Assembly: GCF_005780185.1 (NCBI RefSeq)
Contig: NZ_VBUI01000035.1
Coordinates: 1-33,505 of the forward strand
DNA length: 33,505 nt
Reading direction: 5' to 3'
Source of the DNA: Halomonas urmiana
GTDB lineage: Bacteria; Pseudomonadota; Gammaproteobacteria; Pseudomonadales; Halomonadaceae
Made by a program: the position numbers and the translations under genes. Positions within the stretch are counted from its first letter, which is position 1. Each line of letters opens with the position of its first letter. Positions 9,585 to 17,548 of the stretch are shown here, in pieces. Below the pieces are notes generated by a model, which was given only the letters and a program-made list of their open reading frames with translations, had not been told where the DNA came from and did no database searches.

Positions 9585-10937
9585 CTAGAGCAGGAACACG
9601 GTGGCCAGGCCAAGAAAGGACATGAAGCCCACCACGTCGGTCACCGTGGTCAGGATCACCGAGCCCGACAGGGCCGGGTCGATGCCCGCGCGCTTGAGCA
9701 TCAGCGGGATGACGATGCCGGCGATGCCGGCCGCCAGCATGTTGATCACCAGGGCGGCGGCGATGATCACGCCGATGGCGATGCTGTCGAACCACAGCAC
9801 CGCGAGCACGGCCACCACCAGCGACCACAGCACGCCGTTGAGGGCGGCGATGCCGATCTCCTTGCGCAGCAGCCACTGGCTGTTGGTGCGGCTGATCTGC
9901 CCCAGCGCCAGGCCACGGATCGCCAGGGTCAGGGTCTGGCTGCCGGCGATGCCGCCCATGCTGGCGACGATGGGCATCAGCACCGCCAGGGCGACGATCT
10001 GGTCCAGGGCCGCCTCGAAGCGCCCGATCACCCAGGCGGCCAGGAAGGCCGTCAGCAGATTGATGCCGAGCCACACGGCGCGGCGCTTGGCGCTGGGCAT
10101 CACCGGGGCGAAGAGGTCCTCCTCCTCGTCCAGGCCCGCCATGTTCATCAGCGCCTGCTCGGAGTTCTCGCGGATCACGTCGACGATGTCGTCGATGATG
10201 ATGCGCCCGAGCAGCAGGCCCGACTCGTCGACCACCGGGGCGGAGGTCAGGTCGTGGGTCTGGAAGAGGGTGGCCACGTCGGTCGACTTCATGGTCACCT
10301 TGATGCTGTCCACCTCACTGTCCATCAGGTCGGCCACGGCCATCTCGGGGTCGTTGGCGACCAGCCGCGCCAGGGGCAGCACGCCGACGAAGCGGCCGTC
10401 CCGGTCCACCACCATCAGCATGTGGGTGTTGTCGGGAACCGCCTCCTTCCAGCGCAGGAAGCGCCGCACCGTCTCCAGGCTGACATCGGCGCGCACGGCG
10501 ATGGTGTCGGTGCGCATCAGGCGCCCGGCACTGTCCTCCTCGAAGGAGAGGGTCTCCTGAAGGCGCGAGCGCTGCAGCGCGTCCATGGAGCGCAGCATGT
10601 CGGCGGCGACCTGCTGGGGCAGGTCCTCGAAGATCTCGGCCAGGTCGGTGGTGTCCAGGCCGGTGGTGGCGGCGACGATCTCGGCGTGATCCATGTCGTC
10701 GATCAGGGTGCCGCGCACCTCGTCGTGCACGTGCAACAGCACCTCGCCGTCGATCTCGCCCGGCACGCGCTCCCACAGGCTGATGCGTGCCGCCGGCGGC
10801 AGCGATTCCAGCAGCAGGGCCACTTCCGCGGGTTCGAGGTCGGAGAGTACGTCGTCGACCTTCTCCAGTTGCTCTTTCTCCAGCGCCAGGTGGATCCGCG
10901 ACAGGCGGTGTTCGAGTGTCTCGGTGGTCTCGGTCAT
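9585..10937 (-). CDS. mgtE: MgtE-type magnesium transporter
   Basis: 450 residues from the ATG at 10937, which has AGGAAG about 7 nt upstream. The frame is open eight codons further, but that extension looks non-coding. The order is classical: a helical MgtE_N domain (about 1-130), two CBS domains (about 135-255) that sense intracellular Mg2+, a connecting helix, and five transmembrane segments from about residue 280 to the end. Late in the pore region the segments GGIAGSQTLTLAIRG and the final VTDVVGFMSFLGLATVFL match the family. It is an inner-membrane Mg2+ channel gated by cytosolic Mg2+. It is transcribed divergently from pyrD and shares the bidirectional terminator with gdhB. Confidence 0.95.
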   Translation of the reverse strand: MTETTETLEHRLSRIHLALEKEQLEKVDDVLSDLEPAEVALLLESLPPAARISLWERVPGEIDGEVLLHVHDEVRGTLIDDMDHAEIVAATTGLDTTDLAEIFEDLPQQVAADMLRSMDALQRSRLQETLSFEEDSAGRLMRTDTIAVRADVSLETVRRFLRWKEAVPDNTHMLMVVDRDGRFVGVLPLARLVANDPEMAVADLMDSEVDSIKVTMKSTDVATLFQTHDLTSAPVVDESGLLLGRIIIDDIVDVIRENSEQALMNMAGLDEEEDLFAPVMPSAKRRAVWLGINLLTAFLAAWVIGRFEAALDQIVALAVLMPIVASMGGIAGSQTLTLAIRGLALGQISRTNSQWLLRKEIGIAALNGVLWSLVVAVLAVLWFDSIAIGVIIAAALVINMLAAGIAGIVIPLMLKRAGIDPALSGSVILTTVTDVVGFMSFLGLATVFLL

Positions 10938-11109
10938 GGGCGCTTCCTGGCAATGGTGCATCGAGGCGGGCCGGCCGCCTCGTGGTGTCCTGGGTAAGGA
11001 AATCGTCGAGGGCCCAGTAGAGCATAAATGTCGCGGATGATGGAGCCGTGACGCGCCGAGCCATCCGGCCGGGCCCCGCGCCGGGCGCGTCGTCTCGAGG
11101 TGGCTCGAC

Positions 11110-11118
11110 TGGTATACT
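11110..11118 (+). promoter_or_regulatory. Extended -10 promoter candidate for pyrD
   Basis: TGGTATACT matches the extended -10 pattern TGnTATAAT with one mismatch, about 77 bp before the pyrD start. No -35 hexamer is obvious, which extended -10 promoters tolerate. Confidence 0.5.
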
Positions 11119-11194
11119 CTCGCCCCGCTCGCCGCCGCACCGCCGGTGGATCCCGCGCCAGCCCCTCTTCGCTCGCCACTGTCCAGGAGCCGCC

Positions 11195-12208
11195 ATGTAC
11201 TCGCTTGCCCGTTCGCTGCTGTTTCGTCTCGATGCCGAGACTGCCCACGGCATGGCGCTCTCCGCCCTGGACCTGGCCGGTCGCCTGGGGCTGGCCTCGC
11301 GGCTGGGTGGGGCCAGGGTCGACGATCCGGTCGAGGTGATGGGGCTGCGCTTTCCCAATCGGGTGGGGCTCGCCGCCGGGCTCGACAAGAATGCCGACCA
11401 TCTCGACGCCTTGGGGGCGCTGGGGTTCGGCTTCGTGGAGGTGGGCACCGTGACGCCCAGGCCCCAGGAAGGTAACCCGAAGCCGCGGCTGTTTCGGCTG
11501 CCGGAAGCCGGCGCCATCATCAATCGCATGGGCTTCAACAACGCCGGGGTCGACCATCTCGTGGCCAGGGTGAAGGCGAGCCGTTACGACGGCGTGATCG
11601 GCATCAACATCGGCAAGAACCTGACCACCCCGGTGGAGCAGGCGGTGGATGACTACCTGACCTGCCTCGGCAAGGTACATGCGCATGCCCACTACATCGC
11701 GGTGAACATCTCCTCGCCCAACACCCCGGGGCTGCGCAACCTGCAGTTCGGCGAGCATCTCGATGCGCTGCTCGGGGCCCTGCGCGAGGAGGGACACCGG
11801 CTCGATCGCGAGTCCGGGCGGCGCGTGCCCCTGGCGGTGAAGATTGCCCCGGACATGAGCGTCGATGAGGTTGGCCTGGTGGCCGGCGCGCTCCAGGCCA
11901 ACGCCATCGACGCGGTGATCGCCACCAATACCACGATTTCCCGCGAGGCGGTGGCGGGGCTTGCCCATGGCGACGAGCAGGGTGGGCTCTCCGGACGACC
12001 GGTGCTCGAGCCCTCCAACGCGGTGATCCGCGAGCTGCGTCGCCGTCTGCCCGACATGCCGATCATCGGCGTGGGTGGCATCGACAGCGGCGAGGCGGCG
12101 CTTGGCAAGGTAGCGGCCGGCGCCAACCTGGTGCAGCTCTATTCGGGATTCATCTACCGCGGCCCCGCGCTGGTGGGCGAGTGTGCCCGGGCGCTGCGGG
12201 ATGGGTGA
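11195..12208 (+). CDS. pyrD: Dihydroorotate dehydrogenase (quinone), class 2
   Basis: 337 residues (E. coli PyrD 336) from the ATG at 11195, preceded by AGGAG. It oxidises dihydroorotate to orotate with a membrane quinone, the fourth step of pyrimidine synthesis, as a peripheral inner-membrane flavoprotein. The N-terminal amphipathic region ([15 protein letters not shown]) is the class-2 membrane and quinone segment. The FMN barrel shows [40 protein letters not shown], the catalytic serine region [11 protein letters not shown], and [12 protein letters not shown] with [13 protein letters not shown] near the end. It is a monocistronic unit next to rmf. Confidence 0.96.
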   Translation: MYSLARSLLFRLDAETAHGMALSALDLAGRLGLASRLGGARVDDPVEVMGLRFPNRVGLAAGLDKNADHLDALGALGFGFVEVGTVTPRPQEGNPKPRLFRLPEAGAIINRMGFNNAGVDHLVARVKASRYDGVIGINIGKNLTTPVEQAVDDYLTCLGKVHAHAHYIAVNISSPNTPGLRNLQFGEHLDALLGALREEGHRLDRESGRRVPLAVKIAPDMSVDEVGLVAGALQANAIDAVIATNTTISREAVAGLAHGDEQGGLSGRPVLEPSNAVIRELRRRLPDMPIIGVGGIDSGEAALGKVAAGANLVQLYSGFIYRGPALVGECARALRDG

Positions 12209-12254
12209 GCGAGGGCGGATGGCCAGGCACGACGATGCACGGCATGCCGGCACG

Positions 12255-12282
12255 AAAAAGCCCATGGCAGGGCCATGGGCTT
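12255..12282 (-). terminator. Intrinsic terminator of rmf
   Basis: Read on the minus strand, the 11-bp stem AAGCCCATGGC / GCCATGGGCTT with a 3-nt loop is followed by a run of T. It lies about 55 bp past the rmf stop. The stem could also slow transcripts leaving pyrD, but no T tract exists on that side. Confidence 0.85.
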
Positions 12283-12335
12283 GAGAGGTTCGTCGTCATC
12301 GCTGACGAAGGGTTGATGACCCGGGGGAGTCGGGG

Positions 12336-12542
12336 TCACACCACCATGGGGTTCTTGTGAATTCCTGAGACACCCGTCATGCCGGACCATTGATCCCCAC
12401 GACCTTCACGCCAACCGCTCATCCAGTACTCGCGTAGATTGATTTCTTGGCTGGGACACTCATCACGGGAACGACCCGAGAGACCCGCCTTGTACCCATG
12501 AACATAGGCACGCTGGAAGCGATCACGTTTCTGTCGTTTCAT
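12336..12542 (-). CDS. rmf: Ribosome modulation factor
   Basis: 68-residue basic protein. The first part MKRQKRDRFQRAYVHGYKAG and the later REYWMSGWREGRGDQ match Rmf, which pairs 70S ribosomes into inactive 100S dimers in stationary phase. E. coli Rmf has 55 residues. This one has a C-terminal extension of about a dozen residues (GMTGVSGIHKNPMVV region). The ATG at 12542 has AGAGGTAG six nucleotides upstream. The long AT-rich leader region and the terminator give it a stand-alone transcription unit, as expected for a growth-phase-regulated gene. Confidence 0.93.
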   Translation of the reverse strand: MKRQKRDRFQRAYVHGYKAGLSGRSRDECPSQEINLREYWMSGWREGRGDQWSGMTGVSGIHKNPMVV

Positions 12543-12864
12543 TGGACTACCTCTTGATGAAGGTACCGACGAGAACCCGGTCTCGAGACCGGATTCGTAT
12601 TGCTCGGGAGATGTTGATCATTGCGCGACCACCATGTTCTTCATTGATATTCTTCGAAGATTCCTTTCTGCGAAGATTCATACCGTACGAACACAGCTGC
12701 GAAAAGACATCACCCCCGATGACAGGAACGCATGCGTCATTCAGTAGCTACTCAGTCATTGATAGCCCAAAATGACGACGATTGTCGACCGATGATTTGT
12801 AACAAGGCGTTCACCTGACCGTCACGCCTTCACTCCGGCCAGGCGCCGCGCCGATGGATATTCC
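12543..12864. other. AT-rich intergenic region, rmf leader and rlmL upstream region
   Basis: This 322-bp gap has lower GC than its surroundings. It must carry the divergent promoters of rmf and rlmL, but no clear hexamer pair could be fixed. Visible structure is a perfect 16-bp palindrome CCGGTCTCGAGACCGG at 12577-12592, 35-50 bp upstream of the rmf start, and a repeated CGAAGATTC at about 12653 and 12673. An open frame at 12542-12775 (+) has no family resemblance and is not called. Confidence 0.6.
12577..12592. promoter_or_regulatory. 16-bp perfect palindrome in the rmf leader
   Basis: CCGGTCTCGAGACCGG is fully self-complementary and lies in what should be the 5' untranslated region or promoter-proximal DNA of rmf. 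As RNA it would form a strong hairpin of up to about six pairs; as DNA it could bind a dimeric regulator. Confidence 0.4.
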
Positions 12865-15114
12865 ATGACCGAACAGCAATCCCCAGACTCCCTTCATTTC
12901 CTGGCGACCTGCCCCAAGGGCATCGAGCTGCTGCTGGCCGACGAACTGGCCGCGTTGGGCGCCACCCCCGGCAAGACCACGGTCGCCGGGGTATTCTTCG
13001 AGGCCAGCCTCGATAACGCCTACCGCGCCTGCCTCTGGTCGCGCCTGGCCAACCGGGTGGTGCTCTGCCTGGCCCGGGAGGAGGGCATCGAGACTCCCGA
13101 GGCGCTGCGCGCCGCCGCGGCGGCCATCGATTGGCGCGACCACCTCGCGTCCGGCAAGACCCTGGCCGTGGACTTCCACGGCCGCAGCGATGCGATCCGC
13201 CACACCCGTTTCGGCGCCCAGACCGTCAAGGACGGGGTGGTGGATCGCCTCCACGCCGAGGCGCGGCCGCGGCCGGATATCGACACCCGCGACCCCGACC
13301 TGCGCCTGTATGCCCACCTGCATCGGGGCCGGCTGACGCTGGGGGTGGATCTCTCGGGCGACAGCCTGCACCGCCGTGGCTACCGGCGCGACGTCGGCCA
13401 CGCCCCGCTCAAGGAGAACCTGGCCGCGGCCCTGCTGGTGCGTGCCGGCTGGCCGGCCCTGGCCCACGAAGGTGCGCCGTTGGTCGATCCGCTGTGTGGC
13501 GCCGGCACGCTGCTGATCGAGGCCGCCCTGATGGCCGCCGACATCGCCCCGGGGCTGGCCCGGGAGCGCTTCGGCTTCCATGGCTGGGCCGGCCACGATG
13601 AGCGCTGCTGGCGCGAGCTCAAGCGCGAGGCCGAGGCTCGGGCGAGCATCGGGCGCAAGCGCTGCCGCTCGCGGCTCTACGGCTTCGATGAGAGCCCCCC
13701 CGCGCTGGCGGCGGCCAAGGCCAACGCCATGCGCGCCGGGGTGCCGGCGCTGATCGAGCTCAAGGGGGCCGCCCTGACCGGGCTCAAGCGCCCCGAGGGG
13801 CTGCCCGAGTCACCTGCCGGATTGGTGATGACCAATCCGCCCTATGGCGAGCGCCTCGGCGAGCTGCCGGAGCTGGTGCAGCTCTATGCTCAGCTCGGCG
13901 AGCGGGTCAAGGCGGCATTCCCGGGATGGCGGCTGGCCGTGTTCACCGCCAACCCGGACTTGGGGCATCGCATCGGGCTGCGCGCCCACAAGCACTACTC
14001 GCTGAAGAACGGGCCGCTGGATGCACGACTGCTGCTGATGGCGATTCCCGAGCGGGGCGAGGGCGCTGCAACGGCGCATGGTGATGGGGCGACTACGGAC
14101 GAGCCGGCCGCCGGTAAGGCCACCCCGGCGCGTTCCGAGGGGGCGCAGATGTTCGCCAATCGCCTGGAGAAGAACCGCAAGCGGCTCAAGAAGTGGCTCA
14201 AGCGCTCCGGCGAGCCGTGCTACCGGCTCTACGACGCCGACATGCCCGAATACGCCCTGGCCATCGATATCTACGGCGATCGCGTGCACGTCCAGGAGTA
14301 TGCGCCGCCTCGCTCCGTGGATGCCGCCCAGGCCCAGAAGCGCCTGTATGAGGCGCTGGGCGTGATTCCCGAGGTGCTCGGCATCGACCCGAGCCGCGTC
14401 GTGATCAAGCGCCGCGAGCGCCAGAGCGGCAAGGAGCAGTATCGCAAGCAGGCGGCCAGCGGCGAGCGCTTCGAGGTGCGTGAGGGGCGGGCGCGGCTGT
14501 GGGTGAACCTGCGCGACTATCTGGATACCGGCCTGTTCCTCGACCACCGGCCCGTGCGGCGAATGCTCGGCGAGATGGCCGCCGGCAAGCGCTTCCTCAA
14601 TCTCTTCTGCTACACCGCCACCGCCACCGTGCAGGCGGCGCTGGGGTCGCAGAAAGAGGGCACCGAGCAGGGTGGTGGCGCCAGCGAGAGCGTCAGCGTC
14701 GACCTCTCCAACACCTACCTGGAGTGGGCGCGGGACAACTTCGCCCTCAACCGGCTCGACCCGAGTCGCCACCGGGTGGTGCGCGACGACTGCCTGCGCT
14801 GGCTCGAGACCGCCGGCGGCGAGTTCGACCTGATCTTCATGGACCCGCCGACCTTCTCCAACTCGAAGAAGATGGCCGATACCCTCGACGTGCAGCGCGA
14901 TCACGGCCGGCTGGTGCGCCTGGCCATGGCGCGTCTGGCGCCCGGCGGCACCCTGGTGTTCTCCAACAACCAGCGGCGCTTCCAGCTGGATGCGGACCTG
15001 GCCGAACAGTATCGGGTCGAGGATATCTCGGCGAAGACGTTCGATCCCGACTTCAATCGCCGCCCGGACCTGCACCACTGCTTCCTGATTCGCCATCGGG
15101 AGGCGTCGGCATGA
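12865..15114 (+). CDS. rlmL: 23S rRNA m2G2445 / m7G2069 methyltransferase RlmKL
   Basis: 749-residue fused enzyme (E. coli RlmKL about 702). Order: N-terminal THUMP domain (about 50-160), the RlmL methyltransferase with MTNPPYGERLGE near 319-330, a variable linker (about 400-430, Ala/Gly/Thr-rich), then the RlmK half with LFCYTATATVQAALG near 577 and MDPPTFSNSKK near 657. The two halves make m2G2445 and m7G2069 in 23S rRNA. Compared with usual members, a low-complexity stretch (KEGTEQGGGASESVS) is inserted just after the SAM-binding motif of the RlmK half. Its stop overlaps an ATG (ATGA, 15111-15114) that opens an 11-codon mini-frame leading into the next gene. Confidence 0.95.
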   Translation: MTEQQSPDSLHFLATCPKGIELLLADELAALGATPGKTTVAGVFFEASLDNAYRACLWSRLANRVVLCLAREEGIETPEALRAAAAAIDWRDHLASGKTLAVDFHGRSDAIRHTRFGAQTVKDGVVDRLHAEARPRPDIDTRDPDLRLYAHLHRGRLTLGVDLSGDSLHRRGYRRDVGHAPLKENLAAALLVRAGWPALAHEGAPLVDPLCGAGTLLIEAALMAADIAPGLARERFGFHGWAGHDERCWRELKREAEARASIGRKRCRSRLYGFDESPPALAAAKANAMRAGVPALIELKGAALTGLKRPEGLPESPAGLVMTNPPYGERLGELPELVQLYAQLGERVKAAFPGWRLAVFTANPDLGHRIGLRAHKHYSLKNGPLDARLLLMAIPERGEGAATAHGDGATTDEPAAGKATPARSEGAQMFANRLEKNRKRLKKWLKRSGEPCYRLYDADMPEYALAIDIYGDRVHVQEYAPPRSVDAAQAQKRLYEALGVIPEVLGIDPSRVVIKRRERQSGKEQYRKQAASGERFEVREGRARLWVNLRDYLDTGLFLDHRPVRRMLGEMAAGKRFLNLFCYTATATVQAALGSQKEGTEQGGGASESVSVDLSNTYLEWARDNFALNRLDPSRHRVVRDDCLRWLETAGGEFDLIFMDPPTFSNSKKMADTLDVQRDHGRLVRLAMARLAPGGTLVFSNNQRRFQLDADLAEQYRVEDISAKTFDPDFNRRPDLHHCFLIRHREASA

Positions 15115-15146
15115 GGTGGTTGATCTGCCATCGGGAGGCGTCGTGA
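15111..15146 (+). CDS. Possible 11-codon coupling ORF between rlmL and the glutaredoxin-like gene
   Basis: The ATG at 15111 overlaps the rlmL stop. It is preceded by GGGAGG at 15098-15103, encodes MRWLICHREAS, and ends in a TGA that overlaps the GTG start at 15143. Its second half repeats the end of rlmL because a 17-bp segment is duplicated (15092-15108 and 15127-15143), each copy supplying a GGGAGG ribosome site. It may be only a by-product of that duplication, or a translational coupler. Confidence 0.3.
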   Translation: MRWLICHREAS

Positions 15147-15502
15147 TCCGGTTGAGGCTCTACACCACCCTGGGGTGTCATCTCTGCGAGCAGCTCGAGG
15201 CGCTGCTCGTGACCCTCTGCGCCGTGCCATATCGGCTCGAGAGGGTCGAGATCAGCGACGATGACGCTCTGGTCGAGCGCTACGGGGTGCGTATTCCGGT
15301 CTTGGTGGACGAGGCGGGGCAGGAGCTCGATCGCGGCATGCAACCCGAGCGTCTGGCCGCCTGGTTGGCGGCACGGGGCTGGCGGGACGAGATGGCCTGG
15401 CAGGCGCTGCAGCGGCAGCTGAGCGGCGAGGCGCTGCCCAGGGTGACGACGAGGGCGGCAAAGGGCGCGACCCAGCGCGGCGGGCGCCGCTACCTGGGAT
15501 GA
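15143..15502 (+). CDS. Glutaredoxin-like thioredoxin-fold protein
   Basis: 119 residues from a GTG at 15143 with GGGAGG at 15133-15138. It opens with the thioredoxin-fold strand LRLYTTLGCHLCEQLEALL, which carries a CxxC pair (Cys12, Cys15), followed by VRIPVLVDEAGQEL, containing the cis-proline of the DUF836/glutaredoxin-like family. The core ends near residue 75. The remaining 45 residues form a basic tail with no visible motif. It probably takes part in thiol-disulfide exchange; its partner is unknown. It is likely co-transcribed with rlmL. Confidence 0.8.
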   Translation: MIRLRLYTTLGCHLCEQLEALLVTLCAVPYRLERVEISDDDALVERYGVRIPVLVDEAGQELDRGMQPERLAAWLAARGWRDEMAWQALQRQLSGEALPRVTTRAAKGATQRGGRRYLG

Positions 15503-15771
15503 CCCGACTGAAGCCGGAAGAGCGGCGCTTCGCGCCTGGAAGCTTGAAGAAGTGCCTTGTCGGCGGGGCTATCGCGTTGGCAACATCGCTCAAGGCTTTC
15601 CCGGCGACAGGCCTTCGAGGGGGCGCTGTGAATACCTCCCTGTACGCTACCTCCGCCTTCCCTGGCCTTCGGACCCCCTCTTCGACCTGTCCCCGGCGCC
15701 TTTCGCTTTCGAGGCCGAGCTAACTGCGATAGCCCTGGCCTTGTCGGCGGATGACTTGTCAGTAAGCTGCT
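15503..15771. repeat. Non-coding patch with nested direct and inverted repeats
   Basis: No credible gene. GCCTTGTCGGCGG occurs at 15554-15566 and again at 15738-15750. Just inside, GGCTATCGC (15567-15575) has its inverse GCGATAGCC at 15726-15734. The enclosed segment contains the phrase GCGCTGTGAATACCTCCC, a style I associate with dispersed intergenic repeats in gammaproteobacteria (recollection, not searched). The boundaries therefore look like those of a short non-autonomous repeat of about 200 bp. Confidence 0.45.
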
Positions 15772-15827
15772 TTCCAGCTTCCAGCTTCCAGCTTCCAGCT
15801 TCCAGCTTCCAGCTTCCAGCTTCCAGC
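15772..15827. repeat. Tandem heptamer array, 8 copies of TTCCAGC
   Basis: Eight perfect copies run directly into the stop codon of the WGR gene on the minus strand (TAA at 15828-15830). On that strand the unit reads GCTGGAA, a one-base relative of the unit next to rarA (AAGCTGG versus AAGCTCG). Confidence 0.97.
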
Positions 15828-16106
15828 TTACGGCTCGAGCAGCGAGAGCTGGCTGACGGCGTCGCGCCCCTCGGCGCTCTCGGCCTCCACCTCGAGCACC
15901 TTGTGGAAGCCGCGGGAGCTGAGGATGGTGGACTCGTCGGCCAGCCACATCATCGCCTGGGCGTGGTCGTCGGCCAGGCGATGCTTCAGGCCGCCGAACT
16001 GGGTGCCGATCTGGCCCCAGGCGCGGCTGAAAATCCAGTCGCCGAACATGTCCTGATGGACATGCACCAGCACATAGTCATGGTCGGTTTCCCAGCGGAC
16101 GATCAC
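15828..16106 (-). CDS. Stand-alone WGR-domain protein
   Basis: 92 residues from a GTG at 16106 with GGAG six nucleotides upstream. Most of it is one WGR domain: YVLVHVHQDMFGDWIFSRAW then GQIGTQFGG, where the signature Trp-Gly-Arg reads WGQ. WGR domains occur in PARPs, in some MolR-type regulators and as isolated bacterial proteins, and are thought to bind nucleic acids. The C-terminal third (residues 60-92) is acidic and unmatched. The function is unknown. It lies convergent to the glutaredoxin-like gene and divergent from pdxB. Confidence 0.8.
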   Translation of the reverse strand: MIVRWETDHDYVLVHVHQDMFGDWIFSRAWGQIGTQFGGLKHRLADDHAQAMMWLADESTILSSRGFHKVLEVEAESAEGRDAVSQLSLLEP

Positions 16107-16220
16107 GGCAGCTCCAGAAGTGGCGGGCGGCGTCGATGCCGCCCGGTTTGCGTATGGCAGTATTGTAAGGGCTTGGGCACACTGAACAAGTCGCAGCGTC
16201 GCGGAAGTCAGGAGTCCCGC

Positions 16221-17432
16221 ATGAAAATCGTCGTCGATACCAATGTTCCCGCCGCCGAGGCTTGCTTCGGCGCCCTGGGTGAGGTGATCCGCGTGCCGGG
16301 GCGCGAGATCGAGCCGGCCACCCTCGCCGAGGCCGATGCCCTGGTGGTGCGCTCCATCACCCGGGTCGATGCGGCCCTGATCGAGCAGGCCAGGGGTGCG
16401 GGTTCGCCGCTGCGCTTCGTCGGCACCTGCACCATCGGCACCGATCACGTGGACCAGCAGGCGCTGGCCGACCACGACATCGCCTTTGCCAGCGCGCCTG
16501 GCTGCAACGCCGATGCGGTGGTGGACTACGTGCTTTCAAGCCTCTCGACCCTGGCCGAGCGCCAGGATTTCCGACTCGCCGAGCGCCGCGTCGGCATCGT
16601 CGGCGTGGGCAATGTCGGCGGGCGGCTGCTCGAGCGACTTACCGCCATGGGCATCGACTGCCTGGCCTGCGACCCGCCCAGGGTGGAAGCAGAGAGCATC
16701 GAGGCGGAGGGCCTGGCCGGCTTCCACGACCTCGACACCCTGATCGACGAGTGCGACGTGCTCTGCCTGCATACGCCGCTGGTCAGCGAGGGCCCTCACG
16801 CCACCCGTCACCTTCTGGATGCCCAGCGCCTCGCGGCCCTGGCGCCGGGCACGCTGCTGCTCAATGCCGGGCGCGGCGACTGCGTGGACGGTCGGGCGCT
16901 GCGCCAGCGCCTGGCGGGGCAGGGCGACATCACGGCGGTGCTCGACGTCTGGGAGCAGGAGCCCGCCATCGACGCCGCCCTGGCCGATCTCGCCGCGATC
17001 GCCACGCCGCACATCGCCGGCTACAGCCTGGACGGCAAGCTGCGCGGCACCCATCGCATCTACCGCGCCCTGGCCCACCATGTTGGCCTGCCGTCTCGCC
17101 TGACGCTCGAGGATCTGGCGCCGGCTCCGCCCGTTGCGCGCCTGGTCCTCGAGGCCGGCCTGTCGCCCGAGGAGGCGCTGCGGCTCTGCCTGCGCGCCGT
17201 CTACGACCCGCGACGCGACCACGATAGCCTGCATCGTGAGGCGCGCCGCCAGGGCATGGCCAAGGGCTTCGATGCCTGCCGGGCCCGCTATCCGCTGCGC
17301 CGGGAGGCCGCCTCCCTCGAGCTCGTTCTGGGCGAGGGCGCGCGGGAGCTCGAGCCGCTGCTGGCGGGGGCGGGGTTTCAGGTGCGGAGTGAGCTACAAG
17401 CGCCGAGCGCCGAGCGCCCAGCTGTCCGGTGA
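16221..17432 (+). CDS. pdxB: Erythronate-4-phosphate dehydrogenase
   Basis: 403 residues (usual length about 380) from the ATG at 16221, preceded by CAGGAG. It catalyses the second step of the DXP-dependent pyridoxal-phosphate pathway. Visible parts are VVDTNVPAAEACFG at the N terminus, GTCTIGTDHVD, the NAD-binding GIVGVGNVGGRL (about 124-135), LLNAGRGDCVDG, and TPHIAGYS with the catalytic histidine near 262, then the PdxB-specific dimerisation domain. The last dozen residues (from about ELQAPSAERPAVR) are encoded by imperfect AGCGCCG repeats and are not family sequence. The frame continues open upstream but has no similarity there. Confidence 0.94.
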   Translation: MKIVVDTNVPAAEACFGALGEVIRVPGREIEPATLAEADALVVRSITRVDAALIEQARGAGSPLRFVGTCTIGTDHVDQQALADHDIAFASAPGCNADAVVDYVLSSLSTLAERQDFRLAERRVGIVGVGNVGGRLLERLTAMGIDCLACDPPRVEAESIEAEGLAGFHDLDTLIDECDVLCLHTPLVSEGPHATRHLLDAQRLAALAPGTLLLNAGRGDCVDGRALRQRLAGQGDITAVLDVWEQEPAIDAALADLAAIATPHIAGYSLDGKLRGTHRIYRALAHHVGLPSRLTLEDLAPAPPVARLVLEAGLSPEEALRLCLRAVYDPRRDHDSLHREARRQGMAKGFDACRARYPLRREAASLELVLGEGARELEPLLAGAGFQVRSELQAPSAERPAVR

Positions 17433-17462
17433 CGGGCGGCGAGTAGCGAGATATAAACGAAG

Positions 17463-17493
17463 CCCCCCACCGGATCAGCGTCCCGGTGGGGGG
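17463..17493. terminator. Terminator hairpin between pdxB and htpX
   Basis: An 11-bp stem CCCCCCACCGG / CCGGTGGGGGG has a 9-nt loop. The T tract is poor on the plus strand and modest on the minus strand. It is placed between convergent genes. Confidence 0.7.
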
Positions 17494-17548
17494 TAATGTC
17501 GTTTGGCGAGCAGATGCCTTGATCTTGGCCGCTTGGCTGCTTGGCAGC

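Noticed and set aside
5657..9613. A 1,318-codon open frame on the strand opposite the NAD-GDH gene
   Set aside because: It is a composition artefact of high-GC codon usage. Its protein is a low-complexity mix of Leu, Val, His, Gln and Asp with no family resemblance, and the opposite frame is a clear enzyme.
9402..10997. A 531-codon plus-strand frame opposite mgtE
   Set aside because: Same artefact; His/Gln/Gly/Asp-rich with no domain, while mgtE on the minus strand is unambiguous.
10900..11035. A leader peptide (starting MLYWALDDF) controlling mgtE
   Set aside because: The frame simply stays open into mgtE because of GC bias, and no attenuator hairpins or Mg2+-leader features were seen.
12542..12775. 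77-codon plus-strand frame in the rmf upstream region
   Set aside because: No ribosome site of note, no similarity, and it overlaps the rmf regulatory region.
15499..15723. 74-codon frame after the glutaredoxin-like gene
   Set aside because: It covers repeat-rich intergenic DNA and has no protein-like features.
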